Shown here: positions 54,004 to 62,452 of the stretch, in pieces
Numbering within the stretch: position 1 is the first letter of the stretch
Layout: every line of letters starts with the position of its first letter
Assembly: GCA_016935315.1 (NCBI GenBank)
Contig: JAFGRD010000039.1
Location: forward strand, 62,001 to 126,000
Length of the DNA stretch: 64,000 bases
From: Pirellulales bacterium
GTDB lineage: Bacteria > Planctomycetota > Planctomycetia > Pirellulales > Thermoguttaceae
Direction of reading: 5' to 3'
The notes under the pieces: generated by a model
What the model was told of the DNA's origin: nothing
Databases searched by the model: none
The model's input: only the letters and a program-made list of their open reading frames with translations
Made by a program: the position numbers and the translations under genes

Positions 54004-55353
54004 ATGAAAAACGATTTGACACGACGTGCATTTGTCCGCAACGCAGCGGCTGGTTCTGCCGCACTGACCTGGCTGGGTGCCGGCCGAGCGCCGACGGTCT
54101 TCGCCGCCGAGGCCAACAAACCGGCTCTGCTCGGAGGCACGCCGGTGCACAAGGGCGGCTGGCCCAAGTGGCCCCAATGGGACGAGTCGTGGGAGCCCGA
54201 AATCGTCGATGTCCTCCGTAGTGGGCGGTGGTGCTCTTCCGGCAGCGGCGGGCGCGCCGCGGAGTTCGAGGAAGCCTACGCGAAACTGCTCGGCGCCAAG
54301 GGTTGCGTTTCCACGGCCAGCGGCACCACCGCGCTGCTCACCGCCCTGCACGTGACGGGCGTCGACGCCGGCGATGAGGTGATCACCTCGCCCTACACGT
54401 TCATCGCCACGTACAACGTTTGCCTGATGCACCGGACCCTGCCGGTGTTCGCCGACACGGACCCGGCCACGCTGACCATGGACCCGGCTTCCATCGAAAG
54501 CCGCATCACCGACCGCACCCGCGCCATCTTGCCGGTGCACATTTACGGCATGCCGTGCGACATGGACCCGATCAACGCGATCGCCAAGAAGCACGACCTC
54601 GCCGTCGTTGAGGACGCCTGCCAGGCGTGGCTGGGCGAGTACCAGGGCCAGAAGTGCGGCACGCTGGGCGACCTGGGCTGCTTCAGCTTCCAGAACTCCA
54701 AACACATCCCCGTCGGCGACGGCGGCGCCATCACCGGCAACAACCAGGAACTCCTGGACCGTTGCTGGTCGTACCACAACTGCGGCCGCGCCCACGGCAC
54801 CTTCAAGGGGAGCGGCTCGTTCAGCCGCGGCACCAACTTCCGCATGATGCACTACGCGGCCGCCTTGCTCCACCAAGAGATCGACAAGCTGGTCACGGAT
54901 ACCAAGCGGCGGCAAGAAAACGCCGACTATCTGACGGCCGGTTTGAGGGAGATCCCGGGCGTTGAGCCGGTGCGTTTGCCGGAGAACAGCCGGGCGGTTT
55001 GGCACCTGTTCGCGTTCCGGTACGACGCCAACCAGTTCCACGGCCTCTCGCGCGGAAAGTTCATGGCGGCCCTCCGCGCCGAAGGCGTCCCCTGCGGCGG
55101 CGGTTATCACGAGCAGTATTACGACGGCCTGCTCGACGAGGCGATCGCCTCGCGCGGCTTCCAGCGCCTGTTCTCCGCCGAGCGGCTCAAGGCCTATCGC
55201 GACAGCCTCGAAGAGCTCAAAGGCAATAAGCAAGTCTGCGCGACGACCGTCGCCGTGTTCCAGACTCTGCTCCTGGCCGACCGCAGCGACATGGATCACA
55301 TCCTCGAAGCGATCCGCAAGATCCACGCTCACAGCGCCGCGCTGGTGACGTGA
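54004..55353 (+). CDS. Tat-exported DegT/DnrJ-type PLP aminotransferase, copy 3
   Basis: 449 residues. Tat signal LTRRAFVRNAAAGSAAL, cut near V-F-A-A (about 34). Conserved parts are ASGTTALLTAL, TSPYTFIATYN, VVEDACQAWLG and FSFQNSKHIPVGDGG with Lys233. It is closest to copy 1 in the lysine motif (NSKH) and keeps every residue expected for transamination. GAGAGG lies upstream of the ATG. The oxidoreductase gene starts 97 nt downstream with a strong ribosome site, suggesting cotranscription. A dehydrogenase and an aminotransferase side by side would fit oxidation of a sugar or cyclitol hydroxyl and amination of the ketone. Confidence 0.88.
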   Translation: MKNDLTRRAFVRNAAAGSAALTWLGAGRAPTVFAAEANKPALLGGTPVHKGGWPKWPQWDESWEPEIVDVLRSGRWCSSGSGGRAAEFEEAYAKLLGAKGCVSTASGTTALLTALHVTGVDAGDEVITSPYTFIATYNVCLMHRTLPVFADTDPATLTMDPASIESRITDRTRAILPVHIYGMPCDMDPINAIAKKHDLAVVEDACQAWLGEYQGQKCGTLGDLGCFSFQNSKHIPVGDGGAITGNNQELLDRCWSYHNCGRAHGTFKGSGSFSRGTNFRMMHYAAALLHQEIDKLVTDTKRRQENADYLTAGLREIPGVEPVRLPENSRAVWHLFAFRYDANQFHGLSRGKFMAALRAEGVPCGGGYHEQYYDGLLDEAIASRGFQRLFSAERLKAYRDSLEELKGNKQVCATTVAVFQTLLLADRSDMDHILEAIRKIHAHSAALVT

Positions 55354-55450
55354 TTGTGTGTCCGTCTGGCCAAAACCTGGGGCTACGGCCTTCGATGGAC
55401 ACAGGCGGAAGGGCTCGCCGAAGGGAACATCACGAAAGGAGGATACGCGA

Positions 55451-56893
55451 ATGACAGTTGCCCGAAGGGTCTCGCGGCGCCGACTGCTACGACAGGCGCT
55501 GGGTGCGGGGATCAGTTTGCCTCTGTTTGTTTCCTGTCGGAAGGAGCCGATACCGGGCTCGGCCGGGCCTCCGCCACGGGTTCCCGAGCCCTCCTCGGAC
55601 GACGAACCGGCTGCCGGCCCCAACGACCAGGTCGGCGTGGGGATCATCGGCTGTGGGCGGCGCAACGGACAACTGGCCATCGGAAAGGGCGGGCAGGGGA
55701 AGATGCCCAAGTATGCCCGCATTGTGGCCGTCGCCGATTTCAACAAGAAACGGGCCGGCCAATGGGCGGCCAAGTACGAGTGCCCGGCGTTCCAGGACTA
55801 CCGCAAACTCCTGGAACGCAAGGACGTGGACGTCGTGATCTACGCTACCCCCGAGCACTGGCACTACCTGCCCTGCATCCACGCGTGCCAGGCGGGTAAG
55901 GACATCTACGGCGAACAGCCGCTCTCGCACACGATCCGCGAGGGTCGCGTCATGGCCGACGCGGTCCGCAAATACAAGCGCGTGTTCCAGACCGGCGAGC
56001 AGCAGCGATCTCACCCGCTGACGCGCAAGGCCGTGGAGTTGATCCTCAACGGGCGGATCGGCAAGGTGCACACGGTCATCGGCTACAACTATCCCAGCCC
56101 TTATGAGTGCAACTTTCCCGCCCAGCCGATTCCCGAGTGGCTGGACTGGGACCGGTGGTGCGGGCCGAACGAACTGGTGCCCTACCATACCGACCTCTAT
56201 CTGTCGCGGATTCCCTATGTCCGCGAGAAGTACCCGGCCCAGCCGGCGGAAAAACATGCGGTCGGGCCGGGGTGGATGTCGTTCCGACCCTATTCGGGCG
56301 GCGAGCTGGCCAACTGGGGATGTCACGGACTGAGCATGGTCCAATGGGCGCTGGGGATGGACAAGAGCGGTCCGGTCGAGGTTTGGGTCGACCCCGCCGA
56401 GAAGCTCCAGGAGGTGGTCTACGACAACCCGGAGAATCGCGATCGCGGCGATAACATCGCCAGCAGACCGATCATCAACTGCAAGTATGCCAACGGCGTC
56501 GTGCTGACACTCAGCGGGACCGACAGCCGGCTGGGCGGCGGAGCGACCTTCCTTGGCGAGAAGGGCAAGATCACAGTCTTTCGCGAGGGTTACGAGTGCG
56601 ATCCGGTGGGCCTCGACGAAGACCCGCTCCCGGCCGGCGCGATCCGCGTCTACCGCAACGACCACCACATGGGCAATTTCTTCAGGTGCGTGCATTCGCG
56701 CAAAGACCCGATCATGAACGTGGAAAACGCGCATCGCGTGGCCACCTTGTGCCATCTGGGCAATATCGCCCGCTGGCTGGGACGCCCGCTGAAGTGGGAC
56801 CCGGAAAAGGAGGTCTTTCCCGGAGACGAGGAGGCCAACGGCTATCTCGACATCCCCAGACGCAAGGGCTACGAGTTGCCCGATCAAGTGTAA
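55451..56893 (+). CDS. Tat-exported Gfo/Idh/MocA family oxidoreductase with Lys-to-Gln change
   Basis: 480 residues from ATG 55451 (GGAGG 9 nt upstream). Tat signal SRRRLLRQALGAGISLPLF ends in V-S-C, a possible though imperfect lipobox, so it may be a lipoprotein. A Pro-rich linker (about 32-55) follows. The Rossmann motif is VGIIGCGRRNGQ. In the usual E-K-P motif, where Lys is functional, this protein has GEQPLSHTIREG. The C-terminal half is the beta-sheet domain, with GELANWGCHGLSMVQWALG. By family it is an NAD(P)-dependent sugar dehydrogenase or a retaining glycosidase (GH109-like). The missing lysine leaves catalysis uncertain. Confidence 0.88.
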   Translation: MTVARRVSRRRLLRQALGAGISLPLFVSCRKEPIPGSAGPPPRVPEPSSDDEPAAGPNDQVGVGIIGCGRRNGQLAIGKGGQGKMPKYARIVAVADFNKKRAGQWAAKYECPAFQDYRKLLERKDVDVVIYATPEHWHYLPCIHACQAGKDIYGEQPLSHTIREGRVMADAVRKYKRVFQTGEQQRSHPLTRKAVELILNGRIGKVHTVIGYNYPSPYECNFPAQPIPEWLDWDRWCGPNELVPYHTDLYLSRIPYVREKYPAQPAEKHAVGPGWMSFRPYSGGELANWGCHGLSMVQWALGMDKSGPVEVWVDPAEKLQEVVYDNPENRDRGDNIASRPIINCKYANGVVLTLSGTDSRLGGGATFLGEKGKITVFREGYECDPVGLDEDPLPAGAIRVYRNDHHMGNFFRCVHSRKDPIMNVENAHRVATLCHLGNIARWLGRPLKWDPEKEVFPGDEEANGYLDIPRRKGYELPDQV

Positions 56894-56939
56894 ACCGAAC
56901 CCTCGACCGCTTTCCGAGCCATCTCGTTGATGACTGATT

Positions 56940-57043
56940 CATTGACGCTTGCACACTCAATCCGCGAGGGCGACCAACGGGAGCCCGACGTGTCCGACCT
57001 CCCGTTGGTCGGCCTTGATCATTCACAATGCAGACATCAATAG
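56940..57043 (+). repeat. Palindromic intergenic element, copy 8
   Basis: About 104 bp: CATTGACGCTTGCACACTC, core GCGACCAACGGGAG/CTCCCGTTGGTCGG, right end CAATGCAGACATCAATAG. The final AG forms part of the AGGAG ribosome site of the RidA-like gene, whose ATG is 11 nt beyond. It also opens a false 35-codon extension of that frame. Confidence 0.92.
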
Positions 57044-57053
57044 GAGCAAACGC

Positions 57054-58355
57054 ATGATATGGCGACCTCTCGTATCGGTTGGGCTGGTCGGCTGTTGCCT
57101 CGTGCTGGCCGTTTTCCCGGCCGCCAAGGCCGCGACCGACGATGGCGCCCCCGCGGACGCCCCAGCCGTCGACGACATGCCGGTCCAGGAAACGAACGAG
57201 CCATCGCTCCAGTACGTTGCTCTCGATGCCCCGGCAGGCATGTCGCAGGCCGTGGTGGTCCAGGGGTTTCCGCTGGTGTATACGCGCCAGCTTCTGCCGC
57301 TGGACGGTGAGGGGAAACTCGTGGGCGAAGGCTCGGCCGACGAGCAGATCGAACAGGCCCTGGACAATCTGGAGGCCGTATTGGACGCTGCCGGATCGGG
57401 CCTGGCCCATCTGGTTCGCCTGAACGTCTACGCCCTCTCCCACCAGGCGGCCGACCGCCTGCGTGAGCAATTGACCGGGCGGCTCGACCCGGCCGTGCGC
57501 CCGGCGATGACCGTGGTTCTGACACCCCTTCCACATCGCCAGGCGCTGGTGGCCGTCGATGCGGTCGCTCTGGCTGCCGCGGCTGACCCGGGGTCGGCGC
57601 CCAGGCAGACCTTGGGCCTTCAGCGTGTCGAGGCCGTGGCCGGCGACAGAGACTGCGCCGATGCCGCGGTGCTGCCGCCCGGCGGCGTGGCCTACCTGTC
57701 CGGTCAGCCGGAAAAGGGCGGACTGGCCATGTCGGCCGTTGCCCAGTCGCTGTCCACCCTGCTTGGAAGACTCGAACAGTTGAAGCTCTCGCCGGCCCAG
57801 GTGGTGCAGGTAAAGGTGTTTCTCACCCCGGCCTCGTCGGCCGACGAGGCCCTGCGCGAGGTGAAGAAGCTCTTCCCGGGCCAACTCACTCCGCCGGTGG
57901 TCTTCGCGGAATGGATCGCCTCGGTGCCGGTCGAGATCGAGCTGGTCGCGCAGTTGCCCGCCGCGGGCCAGCCGGCCGAGAACCTCGAACATTACAACCC
58001 ACCCGAGGTCAGACCCTCGCCCGCCTTCAGCCGCGTGGCGCTGGTCCACACCCAGCGGCAAGTTTTCATTTCCGGCCTGTCGGCGCGCGCCGCGGGCGAC
58101 GGCGAGGCCCAGGCCCGCGATGTGTTCGAACAGTTGCAGTCGATCCTGGCCAAGACGGGCAGCGACATGCTCCGTCTGGCCAAGGCCACCTACTATGTGT
58201 CCGACGACGACGGGAGCAGGGGGATCGACATCTTGCGTCGCGAAGCCTTCGACCCGCAGCACCCGCCTGCGGCCTCCAAGGTCACCGTCCACGCCGTGGG
58301 GCAGCCCGACCGCACGCTGACGATCGACGTGATCGCCGTCGGCGCCGGGCAGTAG
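57054..58355 (+). CDS. Exported protein of three fused RidA-like domains, catalytic Arg absent
   Basis: 433 residues from ATG 57054 (AGGAG 7 nt upstream). A signal peptide (MIWRPLVSVGLVGCCLVLAV, cut near A-K-A-A) is followed by three RidA/YjgF-type units at about 40-175, 185-305 and 315-433. Each has the A-x-x-x-L-x-x-L helix and the beta strand ending in (V/I)-x-(A/V)-V-A. RidA is a homotrimer whose sites lie between subunits, so this is a trimer on one chain. The Arg of the P-A-R-S motif, needed for enamine/imine deamination, is replaced by Met (RPAMT), Val (PPVVF) and Ala (PPAAS). It is probably a binding or non-canonical protein. It lies next to exported PLP enzymes, whose reactive products RidA normally clears. 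Confidence 0.85.
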   Translation: MIWRPLVSVGLVGCCLVLAVFPAAKAATDDGAPADAPAVDDMPVQETNEPSLQYVALDAPAGMSQAVVVQGFPLVYTRQLLPLDGEGKLVGEGSADEQIEQALDNLEAVLDAAGSGLAHLVRLNVYALSHQAADRLREQLTGRLDPAVRPAMTVVLTPLPHRQALVAVDAVALAAAADPGSAPRQTLGLQRVEAVAGDRDCADAAVLPPGGVAYLSGQPEKGGLAMSAVAQSLSTLLGRLEQLKLSPAQVVQVKVFLTPASSADEALREVKKLFPGQLTPPVVFAEWIASVPVEIELVAQLPAAGQPAENLEHYNPPEVRPSPAFSRVALVHTQRQVFISGLSARAAGDGEAQARDVFEQLQSILAKTGSDMLRLAKATYYVSDDDGSRGIDILRREAFDPQHPPAASKVTVHAVGQPDRTLTIDVIAVGAGQ

Positions 58356-58395
58356 CGGTAGTCGGGTTCAGCAACGAGACCGGAGGCACAAGCCG

Positions 58396-59565
58396 ATGAG
58401 CGAAGCACCGGAATCCTCGCCCGGCAAAGAGGGCGGCGAGAAGGGCGGCAAGAAACGCTCCCGGGCCTGGAGGATTCTCAAGCGGGTCGCCTTGGCCCTT
58501 TGCGTCGCCTTGCTGCTGGTTACCCTGGTCGTTGGCATCGCGGTCAAGGACCACGTGAGGACGCTGTGGTCGCTGCGGCGCATTCCGAACACGAACATGT
58601 ACTGCATGGACTACTACGGCACGTACAACATCCGGGAGATTCGCGAGAACGGGGTCGACGTCACGGATATCGAGGGGAGCCTGATTCGCACGTTCTTTCC
58701 GAGTTTTCTTGTGCCGCTGGCAAACGACGTCGCGGAGTCCACCGAGCCGCAAGCCGTGGCTCGCCCCGATCTCGTCGTTGCACATCGTTGTTCTACGGTG
58801 TCGTTTCGCACCGAAAGCGGCCAGGTCCTCTTCGGCCGCAACTTCGACTGGTCGCACGACTCCTGCCTGATCCTGACGATTCACGGCCGCGACGGGTACT
58901 CATCCGTGGCGGTGCTCGATCTGCACTACCTGGGCCTCGATCAACGCAACCTGGAAGACCTCGGGGTGCTGGAGAAGGTCCGTCTGCTGTTTGCCCCCTA
59001 CCTGGTCATGGACGGCATGAACGAGCACGGCCTGGCCGTCTCGGAGATGGCCTGCAAAGCGGAGGTGAGCTTCGACGACCGCAAGCCGAACGTCAACGAC
59101 TCGCTGGCGATGCGGCTGATGCTCGACTACGCGCGGGACGCGGACGAGGCCGTGGCGCTGCTGCGGGAGTACAACGTCCACTTCGAGGAGATCGCCTGTC
59201 ATTTCATGGTCGCCGACGCCGGCGGCCGCAGCCTGATTGTCGAGTTCGTCGACGGCGAAATGCGCACGCTCCCGGCCGACGACCGCTGGCAAGTCTGCAC
59301 GAACAACACCATGAGCGGGAAGTCGGAAGCGGAGAGGGACGCCGCCTGCGACCGATACCAGCGTGCCTCCGACCGCCTGGTGAAGCTTGGTGATGAAATC
59401 GACTGCGACCGACTGCGGCGGGTGATGGCGTCGATTTCGGCCAAAGACTGGACGATGTGGACGAGCCTCTACAATCTTACCGGCGGGCAGTACCAGGTCG
59501 TCTATCGGCGGCAGTTCGACGCGCCCTACGCGGATCGCCTGGCGGTCGACCGCGGCGGGCCGTGA
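58396..59565 (+). CDS. Membrane-anchored Ntn hydrolase, C45/linear amide C-N hydrolase type
   Basis: 389 residues. A basic cytosolic start and one membrane helix (about 29-50) place the rest outside. The Ntn motif is HRCSTVSF with nucleophile Cys132, then GQVLFGRNFDW and, further on, MDGMNEHGLAVSEM and CTNNTMSG. These match the choloylglycine hydrolase/penicillin acylase V and C45 acyltransferase superfamily, which cleaves linear amides or acyl groups. Maturation would require a cut before Cys132, releasing 131 residues including the anchor unless the halves stay together. GGAGG precedes the ATG. It follows the RidA-like gene by 40 nt and may deacylate an N-acyl amine. Confidence 0.82.
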   Translation: MSEAPESSPGKEGGEKGGKKRSRAWRILKRVALALCVALLLVTLVVGIAVKDHVRTLWSLRRIPNTNMYCMDYYGTYNIREIRENGVDVTDIEGSLIRTFFPSFLVPLANDVAESTEPQAVARPDLVVAHRCSTVSFRTESGQVLFGRNFDWSHDSCLILTIHGRDGYSSVAVLDLHYLGLDQRNLEDLGVLEKVRLLFAPYLVMDGMNEHGLAVSEMACKAEVSFDDRKPNVNDSLAMRLMLDYARDADEAVALLREYNVHFEEIACHFMVADAGGRSLIVEFVDGEMRTLPADDRWQVCTNNTMSGKSEAERDAACDRYQRASDRLVKLGDEIDCDRLRRVMASISAKDWTMWTSLYNLTGGQYQVVYRRQFDAPYADRLAVDRGGP

Positions 59566-59589
59566 GTCAAGTGCCCCGGGGGAGCTAAC

Positions 59590-60422
59590 GTGCGCCTTCT
59601 GCGATTCCAGTACAGTCTGCGGACTCTCTGCCTCTTTGTCGGATTCGGCGGCGCGGCGCTCGGCTGGCTCGGCTACTGGTATCGGTCATCTGGAGGACCG
59701 TTGGCTAAACGGAACAGGCTCTACGGGAAATTCGAGGTCGAAATGCTCATTGGTGACAGCAAGGAGGTAGCCGCCTTTTTCCACAATTGCGCGCCCATGC
59801 AGGATGGCGACCTGGTATGCATCGAAGACTTGGCTGAAGCCGGATTCGATCTGGACGAGCTGAACATACCGGGTGCACCGATCAACGGTTCGGGCTTGAA
59901 GTATCTACAGTGGGCACCGAATCTGACGGGTCTGTATATTGCGGATACTCGGGTAACGTCTGATGCTCTTGTCCACGTCAGCCGGTTGAAGCTGCTCGGA
60001 TGGCTCGACTTGACACGTACCAACGTGGACGACGAAGGGCTTGCATTTCTGGCGAAGTCAAAGGGATTGAAGTGGCTGTGCCTGAGAGAAACGAATGTTC
60101 TGACAATGGCCTCAAACACCTGAAGGACCTGCGTGAGTTTGAGCAACTAAGCTTGCGTGGTACTCACGTTACAGACGCGGGACTGATCCATCTTCAGCAG
60201 ATGACGCAGCTCTTTAGACTTGACCTTGGCATGTGTGACATTAGCGAGGAGGGACTGATGCAATTACGTTGCCTTCCTTGCCTGCGCGACATCTGCGTCG
60301 ACGGCACGAAATGCGAGCCGCAGGTAGTGGGGCGACTTCTCGACGCTATCCAGCGTGAAGCGGACAAGAAGGGGAAGAAGACGCGTGAGAGCATCCCCCG
60401 AGAATCGGCGCCGCGCGATTGA
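59590..60422 (+). pseudogene. Leucine-rich repeat protein gene with a frameshift
   Basis: GTG 59590 (GGGGGAG upstream) opens a frame with a membrane segment (MRLLRFQYSLRTLCLFVGFG) and LRR units such as LNIPGAPINGSGLKYLQWAP and LDLTRTNVDDEGLAFLAKS. It stops at 60123. The next LRR units (SDNGLKHLKDLREFEQLSL, THVTDAGLIHLQQM, CDISEEGLMQL) continue in the -1 frame to 60422. The switch lies at about 60099, where T-N-V joins S-D-N-G exactly as one LRR unit if one base is added. There is no slippery heptamer, so I read a one-base deletion or sequencing error rather than programmed shifting. The intact protein would have about 277 residues. The GC content looks lower than in the neighbours. Confidence 0.75.
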
Positions 60423-60451
60423 CGCATAAACACCAGTTTGCAGTTTGTAGG

Positions 60452-61261
60452 TCATGCTTCAGCATGACGAATGCCCGAGTCCGCGGCCGGCCGTGCGCGG
60501 CGCAGTCGTCGGGCGTTCTCCCGGGTAATGGCCCTGACCTGGGCCGGCGGCAACTCGGATTCCTGTAGCTTCAGCAGGGCCGATTCCAGCACGAACAGCG
60601 GGAAATGGGACCCAAACAACAGCCGGTCGACCGGCACGCGTGCCAGCAGGTTCGCGACGCCGCCGACGCCTTCGAGCATGGAGATCTCGAAGTAGACCTC
60701 GCCCGCACGCAGCAGCCGCGTGATCGCGTCGCCGCGGAGGATCGGCAGCGCGCCGAGCAGCACCAGACGCAGACGGGGACGGGCGACGAGCAGTTCCGGC
60801 AGCGGTCCGACGTCCACGTCGGGCACGCGCATCAAGGGATGCTGCACGCGAGGGTCTTCGAGGCGCGCGGCGAGCTGCACGATCAGCCCGCGGCGCTCGG
60901 CCAGGGTAAGAAGCTCGGCGAACGCCGGGTTGTCGAGTCGATAGCCATGGTAGGCCGGGCAAAGACGAATCCCCGGCATGCGGTGGTCCTCGTGGCAGCG
61001 GCGAAGGTCCTCGCGCCAATCGGGAAAGGCGGGATTGACCGAACCGAACGGGCGCAACAGGCCCGGCCGGCACCGGCGGCAATCGTCTGCCAGCCGGGCG
61101 TTCGCGCCGCCGAGGTCCTTGTGAAACACGCCGTCGAAACTTCCTGCCCAGGCCTCGGTCACGCCGCAGACGTGGAGCTTCTCGGCCAGCCTGGACAGCT
61201 CGTCGCAGGGGAGTCTGCGGAACGGCCAGCGCGACAGATGGACGTTTACGTCGACGATCAT
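60452..61261 (-). CDS. Amidohydrolase family protein (cytosolic)
   Basis: 269 residues. The start MIVDVNVHLSRWPFRR overlaps the stop of the upstream amidohydrolase in an ATGA, which fixes both ends. It is an amidohydrolase-2-type TIM barrel: D-V-N-V-H stands for the D-x-H metal motif, with RLCPAYHGYRLDNPAF, PVDRLLFGSHFPLF (the late S-D/S-H site) and NARRLRR at the end. The first metal motif is D-V-N-V-H rather than D-x-H-x-H, so metal binding may be reduced. No signal peptide is present. It is translationally coupled to a Tat-exported relative. The substrate is unknown. Confidence 0.82.
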   Translation of the reverse strand: MIVDVNVHLSRWPFRRLPCDELSRLAEKLHVCGVTEAWAGSFDGVFHKDLGGANARLADDCRRCRPGLLRPFGSVNPAFPDWREDLRRCHEDHRMPGIRLCPAYHGYRLDNPAFAELLTLAERRGLIVQLAARLEDPRVQHPLMRVPDVDVGPLPELLVARPRLRLVLLGALPILRGDAITRLLRAGEVYFEISMLEGVGGVANLLARVPVDRLLFGSHFPLFVLESALLKLQESELPPAQVRAITRENARRLRRARPAADSGIRHAEA

Positions 61262-62175
61262 GGTCTGATCCCCTTGGCGGCAAAGATCGGTGCGAGCATC
61301 CTCTGGATGTTGCCGGCGAAAATCAGTCGCTTGGCGTCTTTGGAAACGTCGGCGCCGTGGACCTTGGCCAGTTGCGAGGCGAAGCTGCGTCCGGCGTAGT
61401 CGCTGCCGTACATCACGCGTTCGGCGCCCAGCTCGCGCACCGCCATTTCGACCATGCCGGCCGCGGGGTCGCTGCCGCAGATTTCCGCCGTGACGTTCGT
61501 GGTCGCCCGGATCGCCCGGATGCCGCGCTGCCAATCGCCGGCCGTGTGGGCGGCAATGAACGAGGCCGCGGGATGCCGCGCGGCCAGGATGGCCAGATCG
61601 GCGGCCGTCGACTCGCCGGGCAGGTTCCCCGTGATCTTGTGCCAGGTGTGTTGCAGCACGGGGGCCTTCAGCTCCGTGGCCCGCCGGACGATCGGGTCCA
61701 GACACTCCTCGTGGCAGCGCGCCGCAACCCACAGCTTGACGCCGACCATCGGGCCGTCGCGGACACAGCGATCGAGTTCGGCGAGACTCGCTTCGGTGTG
61801 CTTCGGGTTGAGATAAACGAAGCCGAACGCCCGCCCGCGAGCATGCTCGACCGCCTCGAGGACCTGATCATTTTGGCGGCGGACTTCCTCGGGCGACGGA
61901 TCGTAGGCCCAGGGATAGCCCATAAACACGATCAGCCGTTCAATCCCCATGCGGTCGGCGTATCTCAGCAGATTGGCGATTCTCTGGCCAGGTGTGTCGC
62001 CGGGTGAGCTCAAATGTCCGTGCACGTCCCAGATGACGTAGTCCGGGTTGCCGGACGCCGGCTCTTCTTCCGCGATGGCTGGCCGGCAACGGGGCACGAG
62101 GGAGGCGGCCACGGCAGCCTTTGCCCCACCCGTCAGCATTGCCCGTCGCGTGAGCGCGTGATTGGCGGATTGCAT
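61258..62175 (-). CDS. Tat-exported amidohydrolase family protein
   Basis: 305 residues from ATG 62175 (MQSANHALTRRAM), with GGGGAAG upstream; the frame continues upstream across the divergent region but has no family features there. The Tat signal LTRRAMLTGGAKAAVAASLV ends near residue 35. The TIM barrel shows VIWDVHGHLS (D-x-H-x-H), VLQHTWHKITG, FIAAHTAG and MYGSDYAGR with the catalytic Asp. It is a metal-dependent hydrolase or decarboxylase of the amidohydrolase-2 type acting outside the cytosol. It diverges from the SGNH hydrolase gene. Confidence 0.87.
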   Translation of the reverse strand: MQSANHALTRRAMLTGGAKAAVAASLVPRCRPAIAEEEPASGNPDYVIWDVHGHLSSPGDTPGQRIANLLRYADRMGIERLIVFMGYPWAYDPSPEEVRRQNDQVLEAVEHARGRAFGFVYLNPKHTEASLAELDRCVRDGPMVGVKLWVAARCHEECLDPIVRRATELKAPVLQHTWHKITGNLPGESTAADLAILAARHPAASFIAAHTAGDWQRGIRAIRATTNVTAEICGSDPAAGMVEMAVRELGAERVMYGSDYAGRSFASQLAKVHGADVSKDAKRLIFAGNIQRMLAPIFAAKGIRP

Positions 62176-62314
62176 TTCTCGCTTCCCCCAGGGAAGTCGG
62201 ACAAGGTGACACCTTCTTGCTCTTTGCGCAGTGTAGCCGCTCGGGGAGATTCTGCAAGCAGGCGCGGGTCTTCGCCGCCGGCAGCCGGCCAATGTGGCCG
62301 AAATGTTGTCCGAT

Positions 62315-62343
62315 TTGCTCGTCGCCGGCGTGTGTGCTAGACT
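62315..62343 (+). promoter_or_regulatory. Possible promoter of the SGNH hydrolase gene
   Basis: TTGCTC (62315-62320), 17 nt, TAGACT (62338-62343), about 110 nt before the ATG, in the divergent gap. Both boxes are only moderate matches. Confidence 0.3.
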
Positions 62344-62452
62344 ACCGGGCTGCGGCACTCGGCTCGGTGGTGTTTTCCGCTCTAGCACCTCGAGAATGCC
62401 GCTTTCTCGCCATTCTGCAAGAACCCTGTTCCATGACACGGAGGCACTCCTG

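Noticed and set aside
57037-57534. Minus-strand frame opposite the RidA-like gene start
   Set aside because: GC-driven shadow with no start signal; it extends into repeat copy 8.
59590-60422. Programmed -1 frameshifting in the LRR gene
   Set aside because: There is no slippery heptamer at the switch point and no clear downstream structure, so a deletion or sequencing error is simpler.
60459-61283. Alternative minus-strand frame over the second amidohydrolase
   Set aside because: It is R/P/A-rich with no motif, while the other frame has amidohydrolase motifs and an ATGA-coupled start.
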